Origin: CAZAMP01 sp964486455
GTDB lineage: Bacteria > Eisenbacteria > RBG-16-71-46 > CAZAMP01
DNA length: 64,000 nt
Direction of reading: 5' to 3'
NCBI GenBank assembly: GCA_964486455.1
Contig: CAZAMP010000024.1
Location: 1 to 64,000, forward strand
Shown: positions 54,742-63,295 of the stretch, in pieces
How the letters are laid out: each line of letters begins with the position of its first letter
How positions within the stretch are numbered: position 1 is the stretch's first letter
The notes under the pieces: generated by a model
Databases searched by the model: none
The model's input: only the letters and a program-made list of their open reading frames with translations
What the model was told of the DNA's origin: nothing
Program-made: the position numbers and the translations under genes

Positions 54742-55440
54742 ATGAGCGGCTTCTTCGAAACCCTCTCGGGCGCGGTCGAAGGATCGGCATCGGCGGCGAT
54801 ACCGGCCGCGTTTCTCTGGGGAGTGCTCAGCATCGTCTTGAGCCCGTGTCACCTGGCGAGCATCCCGCTCGTCGTCGCCTTCATCAGCAAGCAGGGACCG
54901 GCCTCCGGTGGACGGGCGCTCCGCATCTCGCTCACGTTCTCGGTCGGCATCCTGATCACCATCGGGGCGATCGGAGGAATCACCGCCGTTTTGGGCCGGA
55001 TGCTCGGCGACGTCGGGCCGGCCGTGAGCTACGGCGTGGCCTTCGTCTTCCTCATTCTCGGACTTCATTTTCTCGACGTCATCCCCTTCCCGTGGTCCGG
55101 CCCGGGGGGAAGCGGGGCCTCGCGAAAGGGACTTCTCGGCGCGCTCGTTCTCGGCCTGGTCTTCGGCATCGGCGTCGGGCCCTGCACCTTTGCCTTCATG
55201 GCCCCCATGTTGGGTGTCACCTTCAAAGTCGCCACATCCGATTGGGTGTACGGTGTCGCTCTGCTTCTCGCCTACGCCGTCGGCCACTGTGCGGTGATCG
55301 TGGTGGCCGGGACGTCTACGGCCCGTGCACAGCGCTGGATGAACTGGAACGTCGACTCTCCGGCCGCGCGAATCCTCCGGCGGACGTGCGGTGTTCTCAT
55401 CCTGCTCGGCGGCGCATACCTCATCTACACGGCGGCGTGA
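54742..55440 (+). CDS. ccdA: CcdA-type transmembrane thiol reductant conduit
   Basis: A 232-residue membrane protein with six helices. The redox cysteines stand in LSPCHLASIPLVV (Cys36) and VGPCTFAFMAPML (Cys148), the CcdA/DsbD-beta signature. It carries electrons from cytoplasmic thioredoxin across the membrane to periplasmic thioredoxin-like proteins, here the preceding CIPC protein. The operon therefore appears to hold a complete path: small cytoplasmic CPRC protein, CcdA, periplasmic CIPC protein, beside an ArsP permease. Length is normal. Confidence 0.9.
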   Translation: MSGFFETLSGAVEGSASAAIPAAFLWGVLSIVLSPCHLASIPLVVAFISKQGPASGGRALRISLTFSVGILITIGAIGGITAVLGRMLGDVGPAVSYGVAFVFLILGLHFLDVIPFPWSGPGGSGASRKGLLGALVLGLVFGIGVGPCTFAFMAPMLGVTFKVATSDWVYGVALLLAYAVGHCAVIVVAGTSTARAQRWMNWNVDSPAARILRRTCGVLILLGGAYLIYTAA

Positions 55441-55791
55441 CGCCACCGGTCGCCTGTCCACTCGACTGCGTCCGTCTCGTGACCGGGTGTCGTGATTCTG
55501 CCACGCGCACGGACTGCAGCGCCGGTCCCATCTCATCGGGGTGAGCATCCGTAGATGACTTCGTGTCGGCGTCGGATCGTCGACACGCCGCCCCGTGAAC
55601 ACACCCGCCCGAACCTCGAATCTCCCGCCGTAGGAACGGTTTCGGCGAGCCCAACGCGTGGAGCGGGTCGGTCGGATACTTGCAGAGGAGATCGGTGCGA
55701 GGCGTGGCGCGCCGCCGCGTAGGACGATCGAGATACGTGAAACGTGTGTATTGGTGAACGTTGGGTGAAGTGTGCGAGAAAGGAGTGTGAG
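55441..55791 (+). other. 350-base gap after ccdA, nothing recognised
   Basis: No credible gene, RNA, repeat or strong terminator is seen. It may contain the promoter of the lipoprotein gene that follows. Confidence 0.4.
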
Positions 55792-56730
55792 ATGAGACGT
55801 GTTCTGGATGAGGTATTCCACCTGAGTCCGGTTGTGGTGCTGGTCACCCTTGTCGCGCTCGTGCCGTTTGTCGGCTGCGACCTCGGACCGGGAGGATCAT
55901 CGCCGACGGGGCCGCAATCCCGCGACCCGTTCATCTATGAATCGCGTGATGACGACAAGGAAACGGGTGACGACGCGGTTCGCGGGCCGCTGGAGATCGA
56001 CTTCGGCGGGGACGGTCGCGACGACGGGCCGCTGGCGAGTTTCCGAGGGCAGGTAACCGGCACGGAGTACGAGATTCTCTCGATGAAGTCCGGCGAGGAC
56101 GCGACCATCACGTTCGACATCACGGCCGACGGTGTTCCGTATCAGCTCCTGGCGCGGAGCATCTTTCACGGGATTCGCTGGACCATCTACGACCCGCGGG
56201 GAGAGATTGAGAGGTACTTCTCGTACTCGCACCAGGTTCAAGACAATGACATCGAGGTGATCACGGAAGAAACCGCCGACGAATCGATGACCATTCACCG
56301 GCGCGTCTTGTGGGATGGACGTGTCGAGGAGCGCTATGAGCACAGCTCGGCCGGTGAGCGCTTCTGGATCCGTCCATCCGAAAGCCAAGCGCCTCCGGGC
56401 TTCCACGAGGAGTACCGTGCGTGGTTCCCGGTCGATTCCGAGCTCTCCTGGGACAATCCCAACGCGGTCACGTGCATGGAGATCTATCACAACGCGGGCT
56501 TCGTCAATCTTCTCGATGAGGTCAGCGTTAGGCTGGAGAACTCCAGTTGCGCACTGTCCGCGCAGAAGATACCCAAGTGGTATATAGCCTTTTGCCACGC
56601 CGCCGATCTGTGCACGCTCACGAAATGCGTGCTCGGAGGCGGGCCGGCGAATGCCCTTTGCGCATTCTGCACCGGAGCATCGGCGGGCTGTCATGCCGTC
56701 ATGCTCCTCAACGCGCTGTTCGGAGGCTAA
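55792..56730 (+). CDS. lipoprotein-like protein of unknown function with Cys-rich C terminus
   Basis: A 312-residue protein behind a good AAGGAG site. The N-terminal hydrophobic stretch ends in VPFVGC (Cys29), a plausible though imperfect lipobox. The middle is beta-rich and acidic (GPLEIDFGGDGRDDGPLASF, ISYSHQ-like strands). The last about 60 residues carry seven Cys (FCHAADLCTLTKCVLGGG, LCAFCTGASAGCHAVML), spaced like disulfides or a metal site. No known domain is recognised. Its place between a CcdA/thioredoxin operon and a copper ATPase hints at metal or thiol chemistry, but that is inference. Confidence 0.6.
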   Translation: MRRVLDEVFHLSPVVVLVTLVALVPFVGCDLGPGGSSPTGPQSRDPFIYESRDDDKETGDDAVRGPLEIDFGGDGRDDGPLASFRGQVTGTEYEILSMKSGEDATITFDITADGVPYQLLARSIFHGIRWTIYDPRGEIERYFSYSHQVQDNDIEVITEETADESMTIHRRVLWDGRVEERYEHSSAGERFWIRPSESQAPPGFHEEYRAWFPVDSELSWDNPNAVTCMEIYHNAGFVNLLDEVSVRLENSSCALSAQKIPKWYIAFCHAADLCTLTKCVLGGGPANALCAFCTGASAGCHAVMLLNALFGG

Positions 56731-56738
56731 GGGCTCTC

Positions 56739-56942
56739 ATGGAAACGACCGTACACATCTTGGGCCTGCTGGGCGCGGGACTGATCCTGGCGTCTCTGGC
56801 GTTTCGGAAGCCGACTGTTCGATTCGGTTTCCATCGGCATCGCCTGCGAGACTACCGTCCCCCGGGACCCGTCTTCATCGTGGGGGGCGCGCTGCTCCTC
56901 GCCACCGGCTTCGCGATAGCGATGGCGCAGCGGATCTGGTAA
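56739..56942 (+). CDS. small two-helix membrane protein
   Basis: A 67-residue peptide with two hydrophobic helices (ILGLLGAGLILASLAF and PVFIVGGALLLATGFAIAMA) joined by a His/Arg-rich loop (FGFHRHRLRDYRPPG). GGAGG overlapping the upstream stop serves as ribosome site and the ATG is eight bases after that stop, so it is probably co-translated with the lipoprotein. Not recognised in any family. A strong hairpin follows eight bases after the stop, supporting it as the last gene of the unit. Confidence 0.6.
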   Translation: METTVHILGLLGAGLILASLAFRKPTVRFGFHRHRLRDYRPPGPVFIVGGALLLATGFAIAMAQRIW

Positions 56943-56949
56943 CGGCAAA

Positions 56950-56975
56950 CCGCCCGACCCGGAGGGGTCGGGCGG
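56950..56975 (+). terminator. strong hairpin ending the lipoprotein/small-protein unit
   Basis: An 11-base perfect stem (56950-56960 with 56965-56975: CCGCCCGACCC and GGGTCGGGCGG) with a four-base loop, eight bases past the stop. No T-run follows, but stem strength and placement fit a terminator. Confidence 0.6.
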
Positions 56976-57069
56976 TCACATGGTGACGTCAGCGTCTCGT
57001 TCCCGCCGGCTCTTTGACGCATCCGGACGAGATGCGATACTTGCGGCACTTCGTCACGAGTCCGCACTC

Positions 57070-57228
57070 TTCACCAGGTCTCGTCGCGAGGGTGCGAAAG
57101 CGCGTTCAGATTCAAGGCGCACGGAGTGGAGGGCGACGTAGGCATACCAGAAGGTATGTCGAGGAGACCGAAACGAGTACGTCTTGAAAATGCACGCGCT
57201 TTCGTGACCGCAGCAGAGACCTGGTGAA
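57070..57228. repeat. giant imperfect palindrome directly upstream of copA
   Basis: Bases 57070-57082 (TTCACCAGGTCTC) are the exact reverse complement of 57216-57228. Further in, 57095-57105 (CGAAAGCGCGT) matches 57194-57204, and TTCAAG at 57111 matches CTTGAA at 57183. All three pairs share one centre near 57149.5, and a CATACC-AGAA-GGTATG hairpin lies at that centre. The whole 159-base segment can fold into one long, imperfect stem. It could be a miniature inverted-repeat (MITE-like) element or a structured leader. No flanking target duplication is obvious. Confidence 0.75.
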
Positions 57229-57243
57229 AAGCTCGGGCCAGAC

Positions 57244-59550
57244 ATGTCAGGTGCCGTGATGCCGGTGAGTCAACCAGTCAGCGTTCGAAATCACTATCCC
57301 GTGGACGGGATGCACTGCGCGGCCTGCGTGCGGTCCGTCGAAAAGGCGCTCCTGTCGGTCGATGGGGTCCGGTCGGCAAAGGTGAGTCTCGCGACCGAGA
57401 CGGCCAGGGTCGAGACGACAGGAGAGATCGAGCGTTCGCGCCTCGTGAGCGCCGTCTCCAAGGCGGGGTTCACGCTCGGCGCACCGCGCGCGGATGCCGC
57501 GTCCGACGACCGGGATCCGGTCGCCGAGGATCTCGCCAAGCTCGCCGCCGCCCGCCGCCGTATGTGGATCGCGTGGGCGCTCGTGGCCCCGATCATGCTC
57601 TGGATGATTCCGGAGATGATCTTCGGGATCATGTGGCCGTCGCCGCTCTTTTTCCATATCGGGATGGTCGCCCTGTCGACGCCGGCGGTTTTCATCGCGG
57701 GATGGGAGACGATCAAAAGCGCTGTGACGTCGGCGCGCAACCGGACGCCGAACATGGACGTTCTCATCGTGATGGGATCGTTCTCCGCGCTGGCCACTGG
57801 CATCATCGCGGCACTCTCCACGCTTCACCTCGCGCCGCATCTCCTCGACTATTCCGGGATCGCGGCGATGATCATGGCCTTCCACCTCACCGGTCGCTAT
57901 ATCGAAACGCGCGCGCGTGGGCGGGCCTCGCAGGCCATTCGGGCGCTTCTCACGCTCGAGGCCAAGACCGCTCGTGTCGTGCGGGACAAGACCGAGGTCA
58001 CCATTCCGATCGATGAGTTGAAGGTCGGCGACATGATGATCGTTCGGCCGGGGGAGAAGATCCCGACCGACGGCGTCGTCATCCGTGGTGAGACCGCCGT
58101 CGATGAATCGATCGCGACCGGCGAGTCGATGCCTGTAACCAAACGCGTGGGCGACTCGGTGATCGGCGCCACGGTCAACACGACCGGGCTCATTCGCGTT
58201 CGCGCCCTCGGTGTCGGAGCGGATACGTTCTTGTCTCAGGTCATTCGCATGGTGGAAGAGGCGCAGACGAGCACGGTTCCCATTCAGGTCTTCGCGGATC
58301 GGGTCACGGCCGTCTTCGTGCCGGCCATTCTGGGACTTGCCGGCCTCGCATTCGTCGCATGGCTCGTGTTTCCCGAACCGCTGCGTAGTGTCATCGCCTG
58401 GGCAGGCGGCTTCTTGCCCTGGGTGAATCCCGATCTCGGCAGCCTCTCGCTCGCGCTCTTCGCGGGGATCGCCACGCTCGTCATCGCGTGTCCGTGCGCC
58501 CTCGGGCTCGCAACGCCGACCGCGCTCATGGTCGGGAGCGGGGTCGGAGCCGCGAACGGAATCCTCATCCGCCGGGGCGAGGCCATCCAGCGCATGAAGG
58601 ACGTCACGACGGTGGTCTTCGACAAAACGGGGACCATCACGGCGGGCCGGCCGGCGGTCGTGGATGTCACCGCCTCGCCGGGATGTGATCCCGGCGACGT
58701 CGTCGAACTCGGCGCCGCCGCGGAAAGCGGAAGCGAGCATCCGATCGCGAAGGCCATCGTCGCGTACGCGGCCGAGCGCGGTGTCTCGGCTCTGCCCCCC
58801 GCGTGCCTGCATGACCTTCCCGGACGCGGTGTGGTCGCGACCACGGAGCACGGGACGGTCGTCGTGGGGAGCGCGGAGTTGATGGCCGAGCACGGCGTGG
58901 GCGCCAAGGCGCTTGCCGGGATGGATCGGGAATCGCGCGCGGGCGCGGCAACCAAAGTGTGGGTTGCGCGCGATGGTCTGTTGGTCGGGCGCATCGCGGT
59001 CAGCGACCCCGTGAAACCGCAATCGGCCGTCGCGATCGCCGAGCTCCGGCGGGCCGGTTTCGAACCGCTCATGATGACGGGTGACAACGAGGAGATCGCG
59101 CGGGCCATCGGGAGAGAGGTCGGGATCGATCGGGTGATCGCGTCGGTCATGCCGGACGGCAAGGCACGCGAGATCAGGACGCTCCAAGAGGCGGGTGAGG
59201 TCGTTGCCATGGTCGGCGATGGGATTAACGATGCCCCCGCGCTCACCCAGGCCGATGTCGGAATAGCGATCGGGACCGGCACCGACATCGCGATCGAATC
59301 GGGAGATATCGTGCTCGTGGCCGGAGAGCTCGATGCGGTTGTCCGCGCCGTCCATTTGTCACGGGCGACGTTTCGTAAGATCCGACAGAATCTATTCTGG
59401 GCGTTCTTCTACAACGTGCTCGCGATCCCGATCGCGATGCTGGGCCTTCTTCACCCACTCATCGCGGAGGCCGCCATGGCGATGAGTTCGGTCAACGTCG
59501 TCTCGAATTCGCAGCGGCTCCGGCGCGTGTTCCACGCGCACCGGTCATGA
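57244..59550 (+). CDS. copA: Cu(I)-exporting P1B-type ATPase
   Basis: A 768-residue copper pump. One N-terminal HMA metal-binding domain (GMHCAACVRSVEK, Cys25 and Cys28), eight membrane helices, actuator motif IATGESMPV (about 291), transport motif CPC (416-418), phosphorylated Asp460 in DKTGTIT, HP motif EHPIAKA and GDGINDAPAL hinge. In TM7 FFYNVLAIP and in TM8 AMAMSSVNVVSNS give the NY and MxxSS residues that define Cu(I)-selective P1B-1 pumps. ATG 57244 or 57259 may be used; neither has a strong ribosome site, because a large palindrome ends 15 bases upstream. Works with the CusCBA exporter elsewhere in the window. Confidence 0.95.
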   Translation: MSGAVMPVSQPVSVRNHYPVDGMHCAACVRSVEKALLSVDGVRSAKVSLATETARVETTGEIERSRLVSAVSKAGFTLGAPRADAASDDRDPVAEDLAKLAAARRRMWIAWALVAPIMLWMIPEMIFGIMWPSPLFFHIGMVALSTPAVFIAGWETIKSAVTSARNRTPNMDVLIVMGSFSALATGIIAALSTLHLAPHLLDYSGIAAMIMAFHLTGRYIETRARGRASQAIRALLTLEAKTARVVRDKTEVTIPIDELKVGDMMIVRPGEKIPTDGVVIRGETAVDESIATGESMPVTKRVGDSVIGATVNTTGLIRVRALGVGADTFLSQVIRMVEEAQTSTVPIQVFADRVTAVFVPAILGLAGLAFVAWLVFPEPLRSVIAWAGGFLPWVNPDLGSLSLALFAGIATLVIACPCALGLATPTALMVGSGVGAANGILIRRGEAIQRMKDVTTVVFDKTGTITAGRPAVVDVTASPGCDPGDVVELGAAAESGSEHPIAKAIVAYAAERGVSALPPACLHDLPGRGVVATTEHGTVVVGSAELMAEHGVGAKALAGMDRESRAGAATKVWVARDGLLVGRIAVSDPVKPQSAVAIAELRRAGFEPLMMTGDNEEIARAIGREVGIDRVIASVMPDGKAREIRTLQEAGEVVAMVGDGINDAPALTQADVGIAIGTGTDIAIESGDIVLVAGELDAVVRAVHLSRATFRKIRQNLFWAFFYNVLAIPIAMLGLLHPLIAEAAMAMSSVNVVSNSQRLRRVFHAHRS

Positions 59551-59556
59551 CTGAGC

Positions 59557-59573
59557 GTGTGTGATCGACACAC
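59557..59573 (+). terminator. weak hairpin after copA
   Basis: GTGTGT and ACACAC pair around GATCG, six bases after the stop; no T-run. A weak candidate. Confidence 0.25.
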
Positions 59574-59764
59574 CCCTTCGTCGCGGTGCAACCTTTCGTG
59601 GCCCTAGCGACACATATCATATGTAGGATTCTCTCGACCCTCGATTCCGCGCGCGGCGCTCGTTTTGGTGGCCCAGCCCATCCGTGCGGCTTCCCATCGG
59701 CCTGTGCTAGAGTGACTATGCCGGGGTTGGAAACTACCGTGGTTTCGCCCGGGAGGGGACAAGC

Positions 59765-61495
59765 ATGCTACTCGGAATTGACGTCTTCAAACGTCTCGTC
59801 AAGCGATCTGTCGGGATCGCTTTCGCAATCGTTGCAGTCGTTTCCGCGGTCTTTTCGACTGGAACCTTCGCCGAGGAGGGCGACAAGAACTGGTGGGATG
59901 GGTTCGACGCCAACGGCGTAGACAGCCTCGGCGCTGTCTCGGCCATGACGGTGTACCGCGGCGATCTGATCGTCGGCGGCGGCTTTGAGGAAGCCGGCGG
60001 CACGTACGTGGCGTACATCGCCCGTTGGGACGGATCGCAGTGGCACTCCATGGCCGGAGGGATGGACGCGCCGGTTCTCGCGCTCGGCGTCTATCGGGAT
60101 ACGCTCTTCGCGGGCGGCACGTTCGGGTCCGCCGGAGAGGTTCTAGCCAACTACATCGCCCGATGGGACGGCGTGAACTGGCGCCGGGTCGAATCCGGGA
60201 TCGCGGACTCGCAAGGACAGGGCGAACGTACGAGCGAAGTGCACGATATGACGGTGCTCGGCGATTCCCTGTACGTCTGCGGACGATTTCCCGGTGCCGA
60301 ATTCCTCAGCTCGCCGAACGTTATTCGGTGGAACGGGATCGAATGGAGCAGCGTCGGCAATGGTCTCACGCGCCCCCTTTACACAGGCCCCGGGACCGTC
60401 TACGCGGTGGAGAAGTTCGGGAGCAACCTCGTTGCGGCCGGCCGCTTCAATCGCGAGGGTGGAGGGGAAGTGGTTCCGTTCGTCGGCGTATGGGACGGGA
60501 TAGAATGGCTTCCCCTCGGCGGCGGGACCAGCACCTACGCGTACGCGCTCGCCGCCCAGGGCGACAATCTCTACGTCGGGGGACAGTTCACGGAGGCAGG
60601 TGGGGTTCCCGTCAACTACGTCGCGAAGTGGTTCAACGGAGAGTGGCATCCCCTCGGGGAGGGTCTGAACGGCCACGTGATGTCTCTCACCATCCACGAA
60701 GGAAAGCTCATCGCGGGGGGACGGTTCACGGAAGCGGGCGGCGAGCCCGCGCTGAATATTGCCTTGTGGAACGGTGTCTCCTGGAGCCCCTTGGGCTCAG
60801 GCATCGACGATGCGTTCGAAGCGTCCGTCGATGTGCTGGTGAGCCATGGCGGCGCCATCTTCGTCGGAGGCGCGTTCGACCTCGCCGGACAGGAAACATC
60901 GCACAATATCGCCCGTTGGGGCGAGTTCACCGTTCCCGTCGTCCTGTCGTACTTGACGGCCGAGCGCATCGGGGCCGATGGACTGATTCGATGGGGAGTG
61001 GCGTCTCAGACGTACCACGCCGGCTTCCACATCCACCGTCAGATCGAGGGATGGCCTCGTTTTCAAATCACCGATGATCTTCTCGCTGGCGAGCGTTTCT
61101 ACACGTTCGTCGATCGATCCGCTCCGCGCGGCCCGGCGGACTACTGGCTCCGAGCGTTGGACACCGACGGGGAATACGCGTGGCACGGGCCGGTCCGACT
61201 GGCGCCGGCGGCCGACGGCGCGCTGCGCCTCGATCCGAACCGCCCCAATCCGTTCAACCCGCAGACGACGCTGAGCTTCTCGCTTCCGATCGACGGGGAG
61301 GCACGACTGGCGGTCTACGATGTCGCCGGGCGGCACATTGCCACATTGGTCGATGGGCCACTGGTGGCCGGCGAGCACACCGCGAGCTGGGACGGCAGAC
61401 GCGACGACGGCACGCCCGTTGCGTCCGGAACCTACGTCGCCAGGCTCGAGGCCGGCGGGGAAGAGCGGACGTTCAAGGTCGTGTTAGCGAAGTGA
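59765..61495 (+). CDS. secreted galactose-oxidase-like propeller protein with sorting domain
   Basis: A 576-residue secreted protein; signal peptide SVGIAFAIVAVVSAVFSTGTFA. Residues about 45-400 contain seven to eight propeller repeats of the form L-x-V-G-G-x-F-x-E-A-G-G, then Y-I-A-R-W-D-G-x-x-W (AGGTYVAYIARWDGSQWHSM, YVGGQFTEAGGVPVNYVAKW), as in galactose-oxidase/kelch-type propellers of FCB bacteria. The end is a sorting domain (NRPNPFNPQTTLSFSLP, LAVYDVAGRHIATLVD, SWDGRRDDGTP, VASGTYVARLEAGG). No copper-ligand set of galactose oxidase is seen, so an enzyme role is doubtful. Possible extended -10 at 59705-59713. Single gene. Confidence 0.82.
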   Translation: MLLGIDVFKRLVKRSVGIAFAIVAVVSAVFSTGTFAEEGDKNWWDGFDANGVDSLGAVSAMTVYRGDLIVGGGFEEAGGTYVAYIARWDGSQWHSMAGGMDAPVLALGVYRDTLFAGGTFGSAGEVLANYIARWDGVNWRRVESGIADSQGQGERTSEVHDMTVLGDSLYVCGRFPGAEFLSSPNVIRWNGIEWSSVGNGLTRPLYTGPGTVYAVEKFGSNLVAAGRFNREGGGEVVPFVGVWDGIEWLPLGGGTSTYAYALAAQGDNLYVGGQFTEAGGVPVNYVAKWFNGEWHPLGEGLNGHVMSLTIHEGKLIAGGRFTEAGGEPALNIALWNGVSWSPLGSGIDDAFEASVDVLVSHGGAIFVGGAFDLAGQETSHNIARWGEFTVPVVLSYLTAERIGADGLIRWGVASQTYHAGFHIHRQIEGWPRFQITDDLLAGERFYTFVDRSAPRGPADYWLRALDTDGEYAWHGPVRLAPAADGALRLDPNRPNPFNPQTTLSFSLPIDGEARLAVYDVAGRHIATLVDGPLVAGEHTASWDGRRDDGTPVASGTYVARLEAGGEERTFKVVLAK

Positions 61496-62004
61496 AGTAG
61501 GAGAGCCTACAAGAAGCTCACAGGGTCTCTCTGGCGACGGCCGCGATGGACTTGTCGAGACTTGTTCTGACCGTTCAAGCACCGGATGTCGCAGTGTGAT
61601 CGCGCCGAAGAAGAGCGTGATGTGTCACGTCATTGGGCCGCGGAATCGTAGACAAGCCTCCTAGTCACTACAATTGACGCATCGGACGAGACATTCTGGC
61701 CCGCCAGCAGGAGGCGGGCCGGGGAGCCAATGGTCCAACAGCTTGCGGGAAGAACGCCGAATCATCAACCGTCACGCAACTGCGCCCCAGCGGCTGCTAT
61801 CGGGAGATGCCGTGAGCAGCGTCTGGTAAACATCAGTTTTGCAGACACCCTGCGCTCGGTGTGTCCGCAGTGTCACATCAGCGTCTCACGCGGACAGAAA
61901 TCACACCGTCAAGGCCTCGTCTGTGGTATGTTCAGATCTCGCTAACAGCAAGCGGCAATGAGAAGTATCCTAGTGATATAGTCTGGTGTCCGCAGTGTCA
62001 CGCG
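61496..62004. other. regulatory-looking intergenic region upstream of the last gene set
   Basis: No credible gene in about 510 bases. It holds a GC hairpin (61698-61720, arms GGCCCGCC and GGCGGGCC, a possible terminator), a 16-base exact direct repeat GTGTCCGCAGTGTCAC at 61861-61876 and 61986-62001, a third partial copy (CGCAGTGT at 61590), and a dyad TGTCCGC-N21-GCGGACA (61862-61896). The repeats sit upstream of a sigma-54 promoter at 62005 and may be activator sites. Confidence 0.5.
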
Positions 62005-62021
62005 CTGGCACGAGTGTTGCC
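62005..62021 (+). promoter_or_regulatory. sigma-54 (-24/-12) promoter
   Basis: CTGGCACGAGTGTTGCC matches YTGGCACG-N4-TTGC with GG and GC ten bases apart (GGCAC 62007-62011, TTGC 62017-62020). Start near 62032, 34 bases before the ATG at 62066. The best sigma-54 match in the window. Confidence 0.78.
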
Positions 62022-62065
62022 TTATCTTGGTTTCAGGCAAATCGGTCCTGACAAGGAGGTAGGCG

Positions 62066-62494
62066 ATGGCACGGTACCGCACGCTTCTTGCACTCTTCGC
62101 TTTGGTGCTAACCCTCGGTTCATTCGGTTGTGAGGCTCCGTCCTCGACGGAAACCGTGACAGATGGCACGGTAACAAGATCCGAGGACGAGCTTGAGACG
62201 ATCGTGATCGGCACCGTAAGCGGGACGGAACTCACGGTAGATTTTCTTGAAGGGACGTTCGACGATGGCACGCCTGCCAGGCCGTTTCGGATCCTGAGCC
62301 ATGACGGCGAGCTGAACGCCTGGTTTCTAGAACACCACCCGTCGTTCAGAAGCGGCATCTCGACCGACCGCGACTTCAACGACGCCTTCTACGGGCTGGT
62401 CCAGTCTCGGCTGGTCCCGATGGCGCGGGCGCTCCGGAACGTGTCATGGGGCAAGATCAAGGACATCTACCGGGACAAGGGCGGAAACGGGTAG
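62066..62494 (+). CDS. small secreted protein or lipoprotein of unknown family
   Basis: A 142-residue protein with signal peptide LLALFALVLTLGSFGC (Cys22 could be lipidated, although the lipobox is atypical). The mature part has a short acidic linker and a folded domain (ETIVIGTVSGTELTVDFLEG, FRILSHDGELNAWFLEHHPS, RDFNDAFYGLVQSRLVPMAR). AAGGAGG precedes the ATG. First gene behind a sigma-54 promoter, followed 64 bases later by a second secreted protein. No family recognised. Confidence 0.6.
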   Translation: MARYRTLLALFALVLTLGSFGCEAPSSTETVTDGTVTRSEDELETIVIGTVSGTELTVDFLEGTFDDGTPARPFRILSHDGELNAWFLEHHPSFRSGISTDRDFNDAFYGLVQSRLVPMARALRNVSWGKIKDIYRDKGGNG

Positions 62495-62558
62495 GTTTCC
62501 TGTGTCGTGGCGTGACGAGGGGCGACTCCGCTCGGACAGCGTACGGAGGGTCGAGGCC

Positions 62559-63284
62559 ATGTTCATCAAACTGCGACTAGTAGCACTCTGCGGGATGTTG
62601 CTTTTGCCATCCGCTCTCTTCGCACAAGACAGCACCGGAACGGACGCACCGGAGGGCGTCATCTACGCGTACGGGGTTGAGCTCAGCCCGCCCTTCGAGT
62701 ACGAGGGCATTGGTGGCGACACGCTGTTTGTCAACGGCTACCCGTATGAGCCGCTCCGCAAGGTACGTAGGGTTCCGGACAACGCGCCGCCGCCGATCGT
62801 CTTCACAGGTCCGAGTGAACAGCACCAGCTAAGTACCTACGCGGGCAAGTACGCACGCACGCACGCCGACTCCTACGAGGAGCAGGTGCGGATATTCAAT
62901 GATATTCTGCGGCAGCACCCGAAGATCGCACTCGATGTCGTTGATAAGCCGTATGGCGCTGACGTGCGCTGGGCCTATTGGCCCGAGCGCTACATCCCAG
63001 TTGAGGTGTCTCGGGATGTCGAAGGGGCCGGGTGGACACGCGAGCAGCACCATGAGTTCCTCGTCCGTGTCATCGAACGCTGTGTCGTAGAGAATGACGG
63101 ATTCATCGTGTTCGGCGACGATTACATGGTTTGGGCTGGCGGTGATCAGGGGCCGACTCTCAAGCGGTGGGTCGCCTCATACGTCGCCACCGGTGAAGTA
63201 TCGGGGAACTCGGAACTTTCGGAGTACCCTGCGGACTTCCGCCGCGAGCTTCTTGAGGCGCAGTCGGATGCGCATGAACGCTAG
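62559..63284 (+). CDS. secreted protein of unknown family
   Basis: A 241-residue secreted protein: signal peptide LVALCGMLLLPSALFA. The segment VIYAYGVELSPPFEYEGIGG, DTLFVNGYPYEPL resembles an opening motif I have seen described loosely in FCB secreted proteins but cannot assign. The C-terminal half is helical and charged. ATG 62559 is preferred to 62502 because GGAGG lies just upstream and the signal peptide starts there. It ends 11 bases before the next gene, so the two are clearly co-transcribed. Confidence 0.6.
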   Translation: MFIKLRLVALCGMLLLPSALFAQDSTGTDAPEGVIYAYGVELSPPFEYEGIGGDTLFVNGYPYEPLRKVRRVPDNAPPPIVFTGPSEQHQLSTYAGKYARTHADSYEEQVRIFNDILRQHPKIALDVVDKPYGADVRWAYWPERYIPVEVSRDVEGAGWTREQHHEFLVRVIERCVVENDGFIVFGDDYMVWAGGDQGPTLKRWVASYVATGEVSGNSELSEYPADFRRELLEAQSDAHER

Positions 63285-63295
63285 GGAGGTGCGTC

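Noticed and set aside
54846..55544. A 232-codon frame overlapping ccdA in another phase
   Set aside because: It is a shadow of the CcdA gene: Arg/His-rich, without membrane helices, whereas the CcdA reading has both redox Cys motifs.
57070..57228. Insertion sequence with transposase
   Set aside because: Only 159 bases with inverted ends; no transposase frame and no visible target duplication, so only a miniature element or leader is considered.
57247..59355. A 702-codon open frame antisense to copA
   Set aside because: All copper ATPase motifs lie on the plus strand; the antisense product is almost all charged residues.
61730..62133. Short frames with CPQCH motifs upstream of 62066
   Set aside because: The motif arises from the DNA repeat GTGTCCGCAGTGTCAC read in two frames; no ribosome site, and the region contains a sigma-54 promoter.
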